DNA from: Aquibium carbonis
GTDB taxonomy: Bacteria > Pseudomonadota > Alphaproteobacteria > Rhizobiales > Rhizobiaceae
DNA: 64,000 bases
NCBI RefSeq assembly: GCF_003970795.1
Contig: NZ_RWKW01000034.1
Location: 1-64,000, forward strand
Direction: 5' to 3'
Positions within the stretch are counted from its first letter, which is position 1. Each line of letters begins with the position of its first letter. Positions 27,701 through 35,707 of this stretch are shown here, one piece after another. Under the pieces are notes generated by a model that was not told the DNA's origin, searched no databases, and saw only the letters and a program-made list of their open reading frames with translations. Both the position numbers and the translations under genes were made by a program.

Positions 27701-29112
27701 GCGGGACAGGCCGCAGCTACCACGCCGAACTGTCGGTGCGGAACACGCGGCTGCGCGTCCACTACCTGCTCGAACCCGGCTGGAAGGCGGATGCCGCCAT
27801 CCAGGGCCTCGGCCGCACGCATCGGACCAACCAGGCGCAGCCGCCACTCTTCCGGCCGATCGCCACCAACGTCAAGGCCGAGAAGCGGTTTCTCAGCACG
27901 ATCGCCCGCCGGCTCGACACGCTGGGCGCGATCACGCGCGGCCAGCGGCAGACGGGCGGTCAGGGCCTGTTCCGCCCCGAGGACAATCTGGAATCGCACT
28001 ATGCCCGCGACGCGCTGCGCCAGCTCTACATGCTGATCGTGCTCGGCAAGGTCGAGGGCTGCTCGCTGGAGCGGTTCGAGGCAGCGACCGGCCTGAAGCT
28101 CGTCGATTCCAACGGCATCAAGGACGAGTTGCCGGGCATCTCGACCTTCCTCAACCGCCTGCTGGCGCTGACGATCGAGATGCAGGGCATCATCTTCACC
28201 GCCTTTGAGGGGCTGCTGAACGCGCGGATCGAGGGCGCGATCGCATCCGGCTCCTACGATGCCGGGCTGGAGACGCTGCGCGCGGAGAGCTTCACCGTCA
28301 CCGACCGGCAGACGATCTACACCCATCCCGGCACCGGCGCGGAGACCCGGCTGCTCACCATTGCCGAGCGCAAGCGCAACCGGCCGGTTACGCTCGATGC
28401 CGCGCTCGGCGAACTCGGCGATCCGCGTGCCAAGCTCCTGCTCAACGAGCGCTCGGGCCGCGCCGCCGTGCAGATCCCGGCGAGCAGCGTCATGCTCGAT
28501 GACGGCGAGATCGAGCGCCGCGTCCGCCTGATCCGGCCGATGGAGGCGCACAACGTCCCGGTCAGGATGATGGCAGAAACGCATTGGGTCGAAGCCGGCC
28601 GCGATGCCTTCGCTTCCGCCTGGGAGGCCGAGATCGCCGAGGTGCCGCCGTTCACGGACTCTACCATCCACATCGTCAGCGGCCTGCTGCTGCCGATCTG
28701 GAAGCGGCTGCCGAACGAGTCCTCGCGCGTCTACCGGCTCCAGACCGATGACGGCGAGCGCGTCATCGGCCGTCGTGTCTCGCCCGCCTGGGCGGCCAAC
28801 GCGGTGACGACCGGCTCGCTCTCGCTGTCGGCCGAAGAAGCATTCGCGGCGCTCATGGATGGCAGGACCGTCATCGACCTCGACGACGGCCTCCAGCTTC
28901 GCCGCGTCCGTGTCATGGGGGCGCATCGCATCGAGCTGTCGGGCTTCACCGACACGATGCGCGAGCGCCTCACGGCCTACGGCTTGTTCCACGAGATCAT
29001 CTCGTGGAAACTGCGCATGTTCGTTCCCACCGACGCCAGCGGCGTCGCGGTGCTGGCGAAGCTGCTCGACCGCTGGTCCGTCGAGCGCATCAGCGAACGG
29101 GAGGCTGCGTAA
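24745..29112 (+). CDS. Very large methyltransferase-like + strawberry-notch-type helicase protein
   Basis: The 1455-residue protein combines an N-terminal adenine-methyltransferase-like domain (LEPSAGTGLLA near residue 155; NPPF near residue 220) with a DEAD/DEAH helicase of the strawberry-notch kind. Walker A is in GDGTGVGKGRE (near residue 510), the DECH box in VVIFDECHALQN (near 615), and the C-terminal helicase part has VFSDAGGTGRSYHAEL and QGLGRTHRTNQAQPP. Such proteins are standard in alphaproteobacterial ICEs and large plasmids. A role in protecting or remodelling DNA after transfer is inferred. ATG 24745 has GAGG eight bases upstream. It overlaps the Toprim gene by one base. Confidence 0.88.
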   Translation: MNMMSAPLAVDPAANAAAPIPLASEPDTAAAILAAAQFLLPHLERGQRIDAPALRHAMETAFGGSDAAGAWNWKTAYEACEAATVLFLRRFGKALFRKAGSPAASLPLLGRVAALMPTHTRRSEEAQSFQQFSTPIPLGLVAATAAAITPADRVLEPSAGTGLLAILAEIAGGALVLNELAETRASLLSSLFPGLFVTRFDAAQIDDHLDLAVTPTVVLMNPPFSVMANVETHMADAAFRHVASALARLAPGGRLVTITGANFAPDAPGWVSAYARLQERGRVVFSAAIDGSVYAKHGTTFPTRLTVIDKEPAADPTDFPASPGVAPDAATLMGWVAEHVPARLPVDPAIAVPVAATPAPRTVRGYIARAAKTAPRRALAEPEGVDLAYETVDRQDAGTGHITDSIYEEYALQAIRIPGAQAHPTKLVQSAAMASVAPPKPSYRPRLPADIHDLLSDAQLETLIYAGEAHSDYLAGSWTVDETFDVVNAAPDDASGAVRFRRGFMIGDGTGVGKGRESASIILDNWMQGRRKALWISKSDKLLEDAQRDWSALGMERLLITPQSRFPQGKPITLPEGILFTTYATLRTDERGEKASRVQQIVDWLGADWDGVVIFDECHALQNAVGGRGERGDAAPSQQGRAGLRLQHALPDARIVYVSATGATTVHNLAYAQRLGLWGGEDFPFSTRAEFVEAIEAGGVAAMEVLARDLRALGLYTARSLSFDGVEYELVEHELTPEQTRIYDAYAGGFAIIHNNLDAAMQAANITGGGEGGSGTLNKQAKSAARSAFESAKQRFFGHLLTSMKTPTLLRSIERDLEAGHVAVVQIVSTGEALMERRLAELPTEEWNDVRVDITPREYVLDYLRHSFPVQLYEPFTDSEGKLSSRPVTRDGQPVESREAVARRDALIEKLASLPPVPGALDQIVQRFGTDMVAEVTGRSRRIVRRTSNGGFDRLVVETRAGSANLAETAAFMDDQKRVLVFSDAGGTGRSYHAELSVRNTRLRVHYLLEPGWKADAAIQGLGRTHRTNQAQPPLFRPIATNVKAEKRFLSTIARRLDTLGAITRGQRQTGGQGLFRPEDNLESHYARDALRQLYMLIVLGKVEGCSLERFEAATGLKLVDSNGIKDELPGISTFLNRLLALTIEMQGIIFTAFEGLLNARIEGAIASGSYDAGLETLRAESFTVTDRQTIYTHPGTGAETRLLTIAERKRNRPVTLDAALGELGDPRAKLLLNERSGRAAVQIPASSVMLDDGEIERRVRLIRPMEAHNVPVRMMAETHWVEAGRDAFASAWEAEIAEVPPFTDSTIHIVSGLLLPIWKRLPNESSRVYRLQTDDGERVIGRRVSPAWAANAVTTGSLSLSAEEAFAALMDGRTVIDLDDGLQLRRVRVMGAHRIELSGFTDTMRERLTAYGLFHEIISWKLRMFVPTDASGVAVLAKLLDRWSVERISEREAA

Positions 29113-30152
29113 TGCCCCGTCTCGACGCTTCGGAACTCTCCCGCCGCCTCGGACTCCATGCCGAGGCGGCGTGCCGGCATTACCTGTCGAACGGACGCCG
29201 GCAGGGCAATTACTGGCTGGTCGGGAACGCCCGCAACGCTCCCGGCCGCTCCATGTTCGTCCGGCTGCGCAGCTCGGCCAAGGGACCGGCCGGCCACTGG
29301 ACCGATGCCGCTACCGGCGAGCATGGCGACATGCTCGATATCGTCCGCGAGGCGCTCGGCCTCGTCGACTTCAAGGACGTGGCCGAGGAAGCGCGACGCT
29401 TCCTCAGCCTGCCTCATCCCGAACCGGACACCGGAACGCGGGCCGGGAAGGCGAGCCGGAACGCATCGGGCTCGCCCGAAGCGGCGCGGCGGCTGTTCGG
29501 CATGTCGCGTCCGATCCACGGCACGCTCGCGCAGACCTATTTGCGCGGGCGCGGCATCACGGACCTCGCCGGCACCGCCAGCCTGCGCTTCCATCCGCGA
29601 TGCTACTATCGGCCGGACGAGCACAGCCCGACCGAGACCTGGCCGGCGATGATCGCCGCCGTCACCGATCTCCACGGCCATCTGACCGGGGCGCATCGCA
29701 CCTGGCTCGCGCCGGACGGATCGGGGAAGGCAGATGTCGATACGCCGAGGCGGGCGATGGGCGACCTCCTCGGACACGGCATCCGCTTCGACATGGCGGA
29801 CGATGTGCTGGCGGCGAGCGAAGGCATCGAGACGGTGCTGTCGCCCCGCATCGTCCTGCCCCGAATGCCGATGCTGGCGGCAAGTTCGGCCGCCCACCTC
29901 GCGGCCATCCTGTTCCCGGCGACGCTGCGGCGGCTCTATGTCCTGCGTGACCGCGATCCAGCCGGCGACGGCGCGCGGGACAGCCTTGTCGAGCGGGCGT
30001 CGAGCGCCGGGATCGAGGTGGTGGTGCTGTCGCCGCGTCTCGAGGACTTCAACGAGGATCTGCGGCTCGACGGTCCCGAGGCCCTGCGGGCGCTGATCCG
30101 GCCTCAACTCGTCCATGAGGACGCCGGCCGCTTCATGGCGCTGGCGACGTAG
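29112..30152 (+). CDS. Toprim-domain protein (primase-like)
   Basis: The 346-residue protein has an N-terminal region with GNYWLVGNARNAPGRSMFVRL and GPAGHWTDAATGEHGDMLDIVRE, as in plasmid primase-like proteins, and a C-terminal Toprim domain: ASEGIETVLS with the catalytic Glu, and RRLYVLRDRDPAGDGARD with the DxD acidic pair. Toprim proteins make or process nucleic-acid ends, so a primase role for copying the transferred strand is inferred. The start overlaps the helicase stop (TAATG), showing translational coupling. Confidence 0.85.
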   Translation: MPRLDASELSRRLGLHAEAACRHYLSNGRRQGNYWLVGNARNAPGRSMFVRLRSSAKGPAGHWTDAATGEHGDMLDIVREALGLVDFKDVAEEARRFLSLPHPEPDTGTRAGKASRNASGSPEAARRLFGMSRPIHGTLAQTYLRGRGITDLAGTASLRFHPRCYYRPDEHSPTETWPAMIAAVTDLHGHLTGAHRTWLAPDGSGKADVDTPRRAMGDLLGHGIRFDMADDVLAASEGIETVLSPRIVLPRMPMLAASSAAHLAAILFPATLRRLYVLRDRDPAGDGARDSLVERASSAGIEVVVLSPRLEDFNEDLRLDGPEALRALIRPQLVHEDAGRFMALAT

Positions 30153-30300
30153 TCGGGATCGGGGATGGAGCGTGCGGCGCGGCCGCCGTCCCCGGTTCGC
30201 TTCCGCGTGGCTCCACCGATCGTCGGCAGAGATCGCAACCCGGCCTTCCCAGAGGGCGATCGAGCCCACAAACGGCCCGGCCGGCAATGGCGGCGGCCGA

Positions 30301-30384
30301 CGATTTTCCGCCGGCGGCTGAGCCGCCTTTGCATCGCGAGGCAAAATCGCCGGCCTTGGCCATCAAGGCCCTCGCGAGCGAGGG
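30301..30384 (+). promoter_or_regulatory. Highly structured leader before the DUF2493 gene
   Basis: In the 315-base gap 30153-30467 I see no gene but several stems: an outer CGATTTT/AAAATCG pair (30301-30307 with 30343-30349) that can enclose two hairpins, then GGCCTTG/CAAGGCC (30352-30358 with 30364-30370) and CCCTCG/CGAGGG (30369-30374 with 30379-30384). The last two share a base or two and could be alternatives. The folding suggests an RNA-level control of the following gene; no known riboswitch is recognised. Confidence 0.45.
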
Positions 30385-30467
30385 CTGCCAGTCGGGTCCG
30401 CCCGTGGGCTTCCGACGCCATGAAGGCCGCGAGGGTCGCGGTCAGGCCGACGAAGGAGACCACGCAG

Positions 30468-31409
30468 ATGCGCAGCGAACACGAAGACGGCTTCGAGCCG
30501 CAGCACGCCTCGTCCCCCACCGATCACCTCCTCACCGAACTCCAGCTCTATGGCTGGCGCCCGTTTCAGCACGAGCCCGATCCGAGGCCGCTGCCCGAGG
30601 GCGGCGCTGTGGCCGGAGCCGTCGCAGACATCTTCGACGCCATGATCGCCACGCTTGGCGACACCCGTCTCGAACCCGATCTCGATGAACTCCTCTGGTC
30701 GACCGTCAATCTCTTCCACCGCGCCGTGCAGCGGATCGAGCGCACGCTGGACGACAACGAGCAGGCGCAGCGTCGCCTCCAGCGCGAACAGGACGGCACC
30801 GAGATCAAGGCGGTCGAGCTGGAGCGCCTCACGGCCGAGGGCCAGACGATGCTGGAGCGGCGCGACACCTTCGAGCTGATGCGCGACCAGGCCGCCGAGC
30901 ACTACGAGCGCCACACCGGATCAAGCTGGCGGCCGCGCTCCGGCTCGATGGTCAACCACCGCAACCTGACCTCGGCGCTGGTCGACAGCCGCGACTTCAT
31001 CGCCGCCCGCCGAAGGGCGGACGCCGAGGTGCTGATCCCGGCCGGGCCGAGGATCGCGGTCTCCGGCGCCAACACGTTCAACGACCACAACCTCATCTGG
31101 AGCGTGCTCGACAAGGTTCAGGCCAAGTATCCGCAGATGGTTCTCCTGCATGGCGGCGCCAGGACCGGCACCGACCTGATCGCCGACAAATGGGCCGCGA
31201 ACCGCAAGGTGCCGGTCGTCCCGTTCCCGCCCGACTTCGCGAAGTATCCGGCGAAGCAGGCACCCTTCAAGCGCAACGACGCGGTGCTGGAAGTGCTTCC
31301 GATCGGCGTCATCGTCTTTCCCGGCGGCGGCATCCAGGGCAACCTTGCCGACAAGGCGCGGAAGCTCGGCATCAACGTCTTCGATTTCCGCGATCGGGGC
31401 GGCGCTTAG
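30468..31409 (+). CDS. DUF2493 (SLOG-like) domain protein
   Basis: The 313-residue protein has a helical N-terminal half (about residues 30-160) and a C-terminal DUF2493 domain: RIAVSGANTFNDHNLIWSVLDKV, VLLHGGARTGTDLIADKWA, and GVIVFPGGGIQGNLADKARKLGI. The Rossmann-like fold with GG-G-GTD suggests nucleotide binding, as in SLOG-superfamily sensors. The role in the island is unknown. ATG 30468 is preceded by AAGGAG. The open frame continues upstream through the structured leader, but that part has no protein-like composition. Confidence 0.82.
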   Translation: MRSEHEDGFEPQHASSPTDHLLTELQLYGWRPFQHEPDPRPLPEGGAVAGAVADIFDAMIATLGDTRLEPDLDELLWSTVNLFHRAVQRIERTLDDNEQAQRRLQREQDGTEIKAVELERLTAEGQTMLERRDTFELMRDQAAEHYERHTGSSWRPRSGSMVNHRNLTSALVDSRDFIAARRRADAEVLIPAGPRIAVSGANTFNDHNLIWSVLDKVQAKYPQMVLLHGGARTGTDLIADKWAANRKVPVVPFPPDFAKYPAKQAPFKRNDAVLEVLPIGVIVFPGGGIQGNLADKARKLGINVFDFRDRGGA

Positions 31410-31421
31410 GCGCCGCCGCTC

Positions 31422-31442
31422 AGGCGGCTGTTTCAGCCGCCT
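31422..31442 (+). terminator. Hairpin after the DUF2493 gene
   Basis: AGGCGGCTG (31422-31430) pairs perfectly with CAGCCGCCT (31434-31442) over three T. There is no T-run, so efficiency is uncertain. Confidence 0.4.
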
Positions 31443-31575
31443 TCGCTTGACGATCGCCAGCAAAAGGGGTCAAATCCATGCATCCTCGTAGAACCGGCAT
31501 AGATGCAAAGTCGCAGGCGGAGCGTATCGTCAGGCAGCCTGTGGTGATCCCTCAACCGATCATCTGGAGGCTTCC

Positions 31576-31992
31576 ATGACCCTGATCCTGCTTGCCGTCT
31601 CGTTCACGATCGCGCTGACCATGATCGCATGGCATTTCGCGATATATGCCCTCCCGTTCATGGTCGGGCTTGCAGCGTTCCGCTACGTCCATGCGACAGA
31701 TGCGAGTGTGCTCATGTCCATGCTCGCCGCGCTCGGCGCGGCCGGCCTCTCCGTCCTGGTCGCCGCCGCCATTCTCGCCTTCGTGCGCGCTCCTCTCCTG
31801 CGTCTCCCCGTCGTCGCGGTCTTCGCCGCGCCCGCCGCCCTTGCAGGCTACATGCTGGTGTATGGAGTCGCGCACAACGTCATCGAGTCGACTGTCGCAC
31901 TCAATCTTCTTTCCGGCACCGGCGGCCTCGTCGTCGGCATTGCCGCCATGATGAACATAAACGGCGCCAGCGCCGCGTTCTCGCCGCGCTGA
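31576..31992 (+). CDS. Small four-helix membrane protein, function unknown
   Basis: This 138-residue protein consists of about four membrane segments (residues 3-32, 45-67, 72-92, 102-128) with few charged residues. A strong ribosome binding site (GGAGG) stands before ATG 31576. No family is recognised with certainty; similar hydrophobic proteins are common between the DNA-processing and control genes of such ICEs. Confidence 0.65.
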   Translation: MTLILLAVSFTIALTMIAWHFAIYALPFMVGLAAFRYVHATDASVLMSMLAALGAAGLSVLVAAAILAFVRAPLLRLPVVAVFAAPAALAGYMLVYGVAHNVIESTVALNLLSGTGGLVVGIAAMMNINGASAAFSPR

Positions 31993-32002
31993 AACCTCAT
32001 CC

Positions 32003-32032
32003 GTGCGTCGTCGTTGGGTGCGTCGTCGTTGG
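32003..32032. repeat. Tandem 15-bp direct repeat
   Basis: GTGCGTCGTCGTTGG occurs twice without a gap (32003-32017, 32018-32032) just after the membrane-protein gene, at the point where the exporter/Lrp cargo begins. It may mark a recombination point or be a simple slippage product. Confidence 0.7.
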
Positions 32033-32146
32033 GCTGGCGCGCGAGCGTCGCAAAGTGCCCTTTTCGCCACGGCGCAGAAATCGGGCGCGAAACTGTCGTT
32101 TTAATCGGGCAGTTTCGCGACGGCTGTCTGCCGGCGCAACGTGCTC

Positions 32147-33151
32147 TCAGCGAAGATGAGTCGTGTGCAGCTTCGCAATCTCGCGGTCGAGCTTGGTTGT
32201 TATATCATTCCGCTTGTGGGCGATCGACTTTCCACCCGAGCGTTTCGTTCCGCCCCAGGCCGCCAAAACGGCCCCTGCGAAATAGATCGTCAAACCCGTC
32301 ACCGTGGCAGGTGCGTATGCCACGCGGCCTTCGACGATCTGAAACAGGAAAACGAACAGTGGACCGAGCGCCGTGATCGCGGCCAGTGACAGGGTGGACA
32401 TCAGCGATATCGCCTTCTGCATCGCAAAGACCGGAAACGCCATGATCGCGAAGCCGATCACGATAACAGCGAGCAGCCCGCCTGGATCGACCGGACCTTT
32501 ACCATCAAGGCCGAGCCATGCGGCGGAGAGCGCCACCATCACGTAAAGCGGAAATCGCAGACCATATTGCGCAATCGGTGCTATGCCGAGGCGGTTGAAC
32601 CTGCGGCTGTAGATCATCATCGCCGCGAGACTGACGGCAGACACACAGGTCAGCAGCAGTCCGGCCATCGCGGCGGCTGGACCGCCGCGCACGAAGCCTG
32701 ATTGTCCAAGCAGCGTGATCGCCGCCAGATAACCGACGCCGATCACCACAATGATTAGGCCGACACCCTCGACCCGGTTGCGCAGCGGTGACGCTTCCGG
32801 AAGCCCGCGGGCCGAGGCAACCAGGATGGCAATGGGTATCAGCCCCGAAAACACCGTGAAGACGACGGCCGGTTCGATCATTTGAAGCGCGAAGAAATAT
32901 GCGATCCAGACAAGGGCCGTCGAGAGGTTCAGCCCGAACAGGCTGGCTCTGTTGGCCCATGCGATTTTCAGTTGCTCCGGGGTCCGCGCCTTTGCCCAGA
33001 TCAGCGCTCCGGCAGCGGTGAATCCAAAAACTGCCCCGCCGATCAGGAACGAGTCGTAGTCCTGAAACACGCCACCAAAAAACACGGCCTGGGCCGCTTC
33101 GAGGATCACAAAGGAAAAGGCCCAGGTCAGACCGAGCGTTGCTCTGTTCAT
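32147..33151 (-). CDS. DMT-family (EamA-type) exporter
   Basis: The 334-residue protein has about ten membrane helices in two halves and resembles DMT exporters (ALVWIAYFFALQMIEPAVVFTVFSG in the first half, STLSLAAITALGPLFVFLFQIVEG in the second). The C-terminal tail is basic. It is divergent from an Lrp/AsnC regulator, with 102 bases between the starts; such pairs commonly control export of an amino acid, so an amino-acid efflux role is inferred. The pair looks like cargo, since it interrupts the conserved island order. Confidence 0.82.
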   Translation of the reverse strand: MNRATLGLTWAFSFVILEAAQAVFFGGVFQDYDSFLIGGAVFGFTAAGALIWAKARTPEQLKIAWANRASLFGLNLSTALVWIAYFFALQMIEPAVVFTVFSGLIPIAILVASARGLPEASPLRNRVEGVGLIIVVIGVGYLAAITLLGQSGFVRGGPAAAMAGLLLTCVSAVSLAAMMIYSRRFNRLGIAPIAQYGLRFPLYVMVALSAAWLGLDGKGPVDPGGLLAVIVIGFAIMAFPVFAMQKAISLMSTLSLAAITALGPLFVFLFQIVEGRVAYAPATVTGLTIYFAGAVLAAWGGTKRSGGKSIAHKRNDITTKLDREIAKLHTTHLR

Positions 33152-33253
33152 CGTTTCACTACGCCGTTTTTTATTTTGATACGGCGAAAGTGGCGGATAA
33201 GGTGGTCAAAATACCTGATGGAATGGCGTTTTAGACCACCGGAGGCGCTGGAT

Positions 33254-33709
33254 ATGGATGAACTAGACCTCCGGATCGTGGCCGCGCTTCAGGTAGACGG
33301 TACGCTCACCAAGGCGGAGCTGGCGGAGGCGGTTGGTTCGACGCCTTCGACCTGTCTGCGCCGGGTTGCGGAGTTGCGGCGAACGGGCGTCCTGAAAGCC
33401 TGTGTTTATCTTGCGGACCCGACCAAACTCGGGCGCAGCATTCGGGCTGTCATCACCGTCACGACGCGCAACCACACCAAAGACGTGCGGTTGTCGTTCG
33501 CGTCGCGCATTTCAGGGGAACCAGCGATCACCCAGGCGTTCGGTGTCACTGGCGATCAGGACGCCGTGCTGATCGGGCATTTCGGCGACATGGAAGAATA
33601 TCAGGCGCTCTGTGACCGCCTCTTCGACAGTGATCCGGACGTGGTTCGCTACACGACACTGTTCGCCGTCGAAACCTACAAGGAGACCACGAAGATTACG
33701 CCTCCCTGA
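33254..33709 (+). CDS. Lrp/AsnC-family transcriptional regulator
   Basis: The 151-residue protein has an N-terminal HTH (MDELDLRIVAALQVDGTLTKAELAEAVGSTPSTCLRRVAELR) and a C-terminal RAM ligand domain (VTGDQDAVLIGHFGDMEEYQALCDRLF). Lrp-type proteins sense amino acids. It is divergent from the DMT exporter and probably controls it. ATG 33254 has GGAGG nine bases upstream. An earlier in-frame ATG at about 33221 would add 11 residues not typical of the family. Confidence 0.9.
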   Translation: MDELDLRIVAALQVDGTLTKAELAEAVGSTPSTCLRRVAELRRTGVLKACVYLADPTKLGRSIRAVITVTTRNHTKDVRLSFASRISGEPAITQAFGVTGDQDAVLIGHFGDMEEYQALCDRLFDSDPDVVRYTTLFAVETYKETTKITPP

Positions 33710-34313
33710 CGCTCCTCAGATCATGACCGCCATGATCGGCCGCTCCCCTGAAAGTGGGCCACGTCGGTATCACTGCCAGGGTCTCCGATCCTCGTTCATG
33801 ACGGGATGGGCGCCGGCATCCGCTTCGACGCCGCAGCGCGGCATCCGCATCTGTCCGACACAGGATCTCCCCGATCGACGTGATCGGGAGCATGATGCTC
33901 TCGTCCCCCTCCCTATCGGCCCACCTCGCATGACGGGGCTGCCGGCCGGAGCCATACCTGCATCCCTTCGGGCTTGCACGGAACCGTCGCCAGAACCACC
34001 GAAGCAGGGACGGCACCATTCACTCTGACGCCGGTGCCCGCGCTGTCCCTCACCAGCGATCCGGGATCGGCATGCGCCTATGGCTGGGCGTGGATCATCA
34101 CGCGGGATCGAGACGCGGCGCGGGTTCGAGGCCGCGACCGACGGTCGGGCCGGCAAGGAGGAGGGTTCTGCGGTTTCTCCGTGATGCGCTCGCGGAAGGA
34201 CATGCCCTCCGACTGACTGATCCCCTACGACCGAGCGGTTTCCGCCTTCAACCCCGGCGGCTCCGGACCGTGTTGGCGCGAAGCGCCTGCCCGCCCCACT
34301 CCGGGCCTTAGGG
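33710..34313. other. No convincing gene; possible remnant
   Basis: The stretch between the Lrp gene and the ssb leader has only short frames. One of them (33974-34216, + strand) contains FTLTPVPALSLTSDPGSACAYGW, which reads like the start of a real protein, but it degenerates after about 45 residues. I take it as a possible gene remnant left when the exporter/Lrp cargo was inserted, with low certainty. Confidence 0.4.
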
Positions 34314-34381
34314 GTTGCTGTCGGCTCCCGGCGGCCGTGGCCGGGTCTCGTCGGAGGGACGGTCCCTCCGGTTGAAGCAAC
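34314..34381 (+). promoter_or_regulatory. Three-way-junction leader before ssb
   Basis: GTTGCT (34314-34319) pairs with AGCAAC (34376-34381). Inside are two hairpins: CCCGGC (34327-34332) with GCCGGG (34340-34345), and CGGAGGG (34352-34358) with CCCTCCG (34364-34370). The ssb ATG is 12 bases further on and the second outer strand abuts its GGAG ribosome binding site (34382-34385), so folding could mask or expose it. Confidence 0.5.
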
Positions 34382-34392
34382 GGAGAATTACC

Positions 34393-34794
34393 ATGCAGAA
34401 CCTCGTCATTCTCGCCGGCAACATCGGTCAGGACCCCGAGAGCCGCACCACCATCAATAACACCCGCATCACCCACTTCACCCTCGCCACCTCGCGCCCC
34501 CGCTACGCGGAAGGCAAGGTTCTGCGGGACAAGGACGGCTACCGTGTCCAGGAGACCGAATGGCACCGCATCACCTGCTTCAACGGCCTCGGCAAGACGG
34601 TCGAGCAGCATTGCCAGAAGGGCATGAAGGTGCTGGTCCGAGGCCGTATCCACTACACGAAGTGGACCGACAGGGAAGGCATCGAGCGCTACAGCACGGA
34701 GATCATCGCCGAGACGGTGGACTTCCTGAGCTGGCCGAAGCGGGAGGACGACAGCCGCGGCGCCAACGATCCCGACGACGAGATCCCGTTCTGA
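34393..34794 (+). CDS. ssb: Single-stranded DNA-binding protein
   Basis: The 133-residue protein has an OB fold (NLVILAGNIGQDPESRTT ... THFTLATSRPR ... EWHRITCFNGLGKTVEQHCQKGMKVLVRGRI) and the typical acidic tip DDEIPF that recruits partner proteins. It is shorter than chromosomal SSB (about 165-175 residues) and lacks the long Gly/Pro-rich linker, as is common for ICE-encoded copies. It would coat the entering single strand. The start at ATG 34393 follows GGAG in the folded leader. Confidence 0.93.
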   Translation: MQNLVILAGNIGQDPESRTTINNTRITHFTLATSRPRYAEGKVLRDKDGYRVQETEWHRITCFNGLGKTVEQHCQKGMKVLVRGRIHYTKWTDREGIERYSTEIIAETVDFLSWPKREDDSRGANDPDDEIPF

Positions 34795-34939
34795 AAGGAG
34801 GTGTCGAGAGCCCGGCGGCGCAAGCCGCCGGGCCTTCTTCATGTTCGCGGCGGTAGATGCGCCACATCGCCTGAGCGGACAGTGCATCAGTCAAGTCTTG
34901 ACCCGCGCACACTCCCGAAAGTTACAGATACCTCTAACG

Positions 34940-35707
34940 CTAATCCTCGCCACCGCGATCAGCCTGGATGGATTTTCCAAACCAATCAGGCACCTCGACT
35001 ATTTGGGCACCGACGACACTCTCGGGAACGTCTCGCCAGAACGCGACAATCGCGTCCGAGAACGCCTGAAACTGCTCCTTCGTCACTTTGAGGTGCGTGT
35101 GGTCTAGAAAATTCGTGCCTGAGAATCGGCCCCCAGAGCCGCGAAACGGATCGTCGAAATACTGAGGGTAGCTCCGCTTCAAATCCTCCAGAGATTTCCC
35201 AGCGCCGTGTTTGTAAACATTGACCACCAATCGACACGCATCGAGCGTGGCGAAGTAATCTGTGTCTCGAATCTTCCATCCGAAGCTCTGTAAAAGATCG
35301 ACAATTTTTCCAAAGTCCACTGACCAGACCTTTGAAAAAGCCGTATCGCCACGATGCCAATGCTGCATTTCTCGTACCAGCCAATCGCGTAGCTGTTTAT
35401 CCCACTCGTGAAACATTCCCGCGATGATGCTCAGTTGGGTTTGGTCGCGCATGTCGCTCAGGAGTTGGTAGAACTCAATACCGGCGTCGTTCGCCGCCTC
35501 GTAGAAGTCTCCAGGATCGTGCCGGTCAGCATCAAATCGGCCACTACTTTGCTCCAACCACTCTTCTGCTGCCCTGTCAGCTTCCGCCTCCAAGTTGTCG
35601 AACTGTGACAGCACACGCTTTCGCGCCTGATCCACGTAGAAAAGATGGCCTTTCATCAGAGACTGTCGGAACGGTCCCCACATCTGAAATAGCACGTAGT
35701 TGCTCAT
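34940..35707 (-). CDS. Unrecognised 255-residue protein (cargo)
   Basis: The protein (MSNYVLFQMWGPFRQSLMKGHLFY...) is soluble and largely helical, with no signal peptide. It has no domain I can name. A segment RLVVNVYKHGAGKSLEDLKR (residues 159-178) resembles the N-x-x-KHG stretch seen in some uncharacterised helical, HEPN-like proteins, but the exact HEPN spacing is not met. It is transcribed against the island genes, and its base composition is visibly richer in A and T than its neighbours. That points to separate acquisition. A defence or toxin role is possible but not shown. Confidence 0.7.
   Translation of the reverse strand: MSNYVLFQMWGPFRQSLMKGHLFYVDQARKRVLSQFDNLEAEADRAAEEWLEQSSGRFDADRHDPGDFYEAANDAGIEFYQLLSDMRDQTQLSIIAGMFHEWDKQLRDWLVREMQHWHRGDTAFSKVWSVDFGKIVDLLQSFGWKIRDTDYFATLDACRLVVNVYKHGAGKSLEDLKRSYPQYFDDPFRGSGGRFSGTNFLDHTHLKVTKEQFQAFSDAIVAFWRDVPESVVGAQIVEVPDWFGKSIQADRGGED

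Noticed and set aside
26674-28992. A 772-codon antisense frame in the helicase gene
   Set aside because: It is the complement of conserved helicase motifs, with shadow-type composition. The same holds for 20675-23122 (opposite the ParB-like gene), 42916-44529 (opposite the relaxase) and 48560-50470 (opposite traG).
33974-34216. An 80-codon frame with a protein-like beginning
   Set aside because: Only the first 40-45 residues look like protein, no domain is recognised and no ribosome binding site is visible. It is kept only as a possible remnant.
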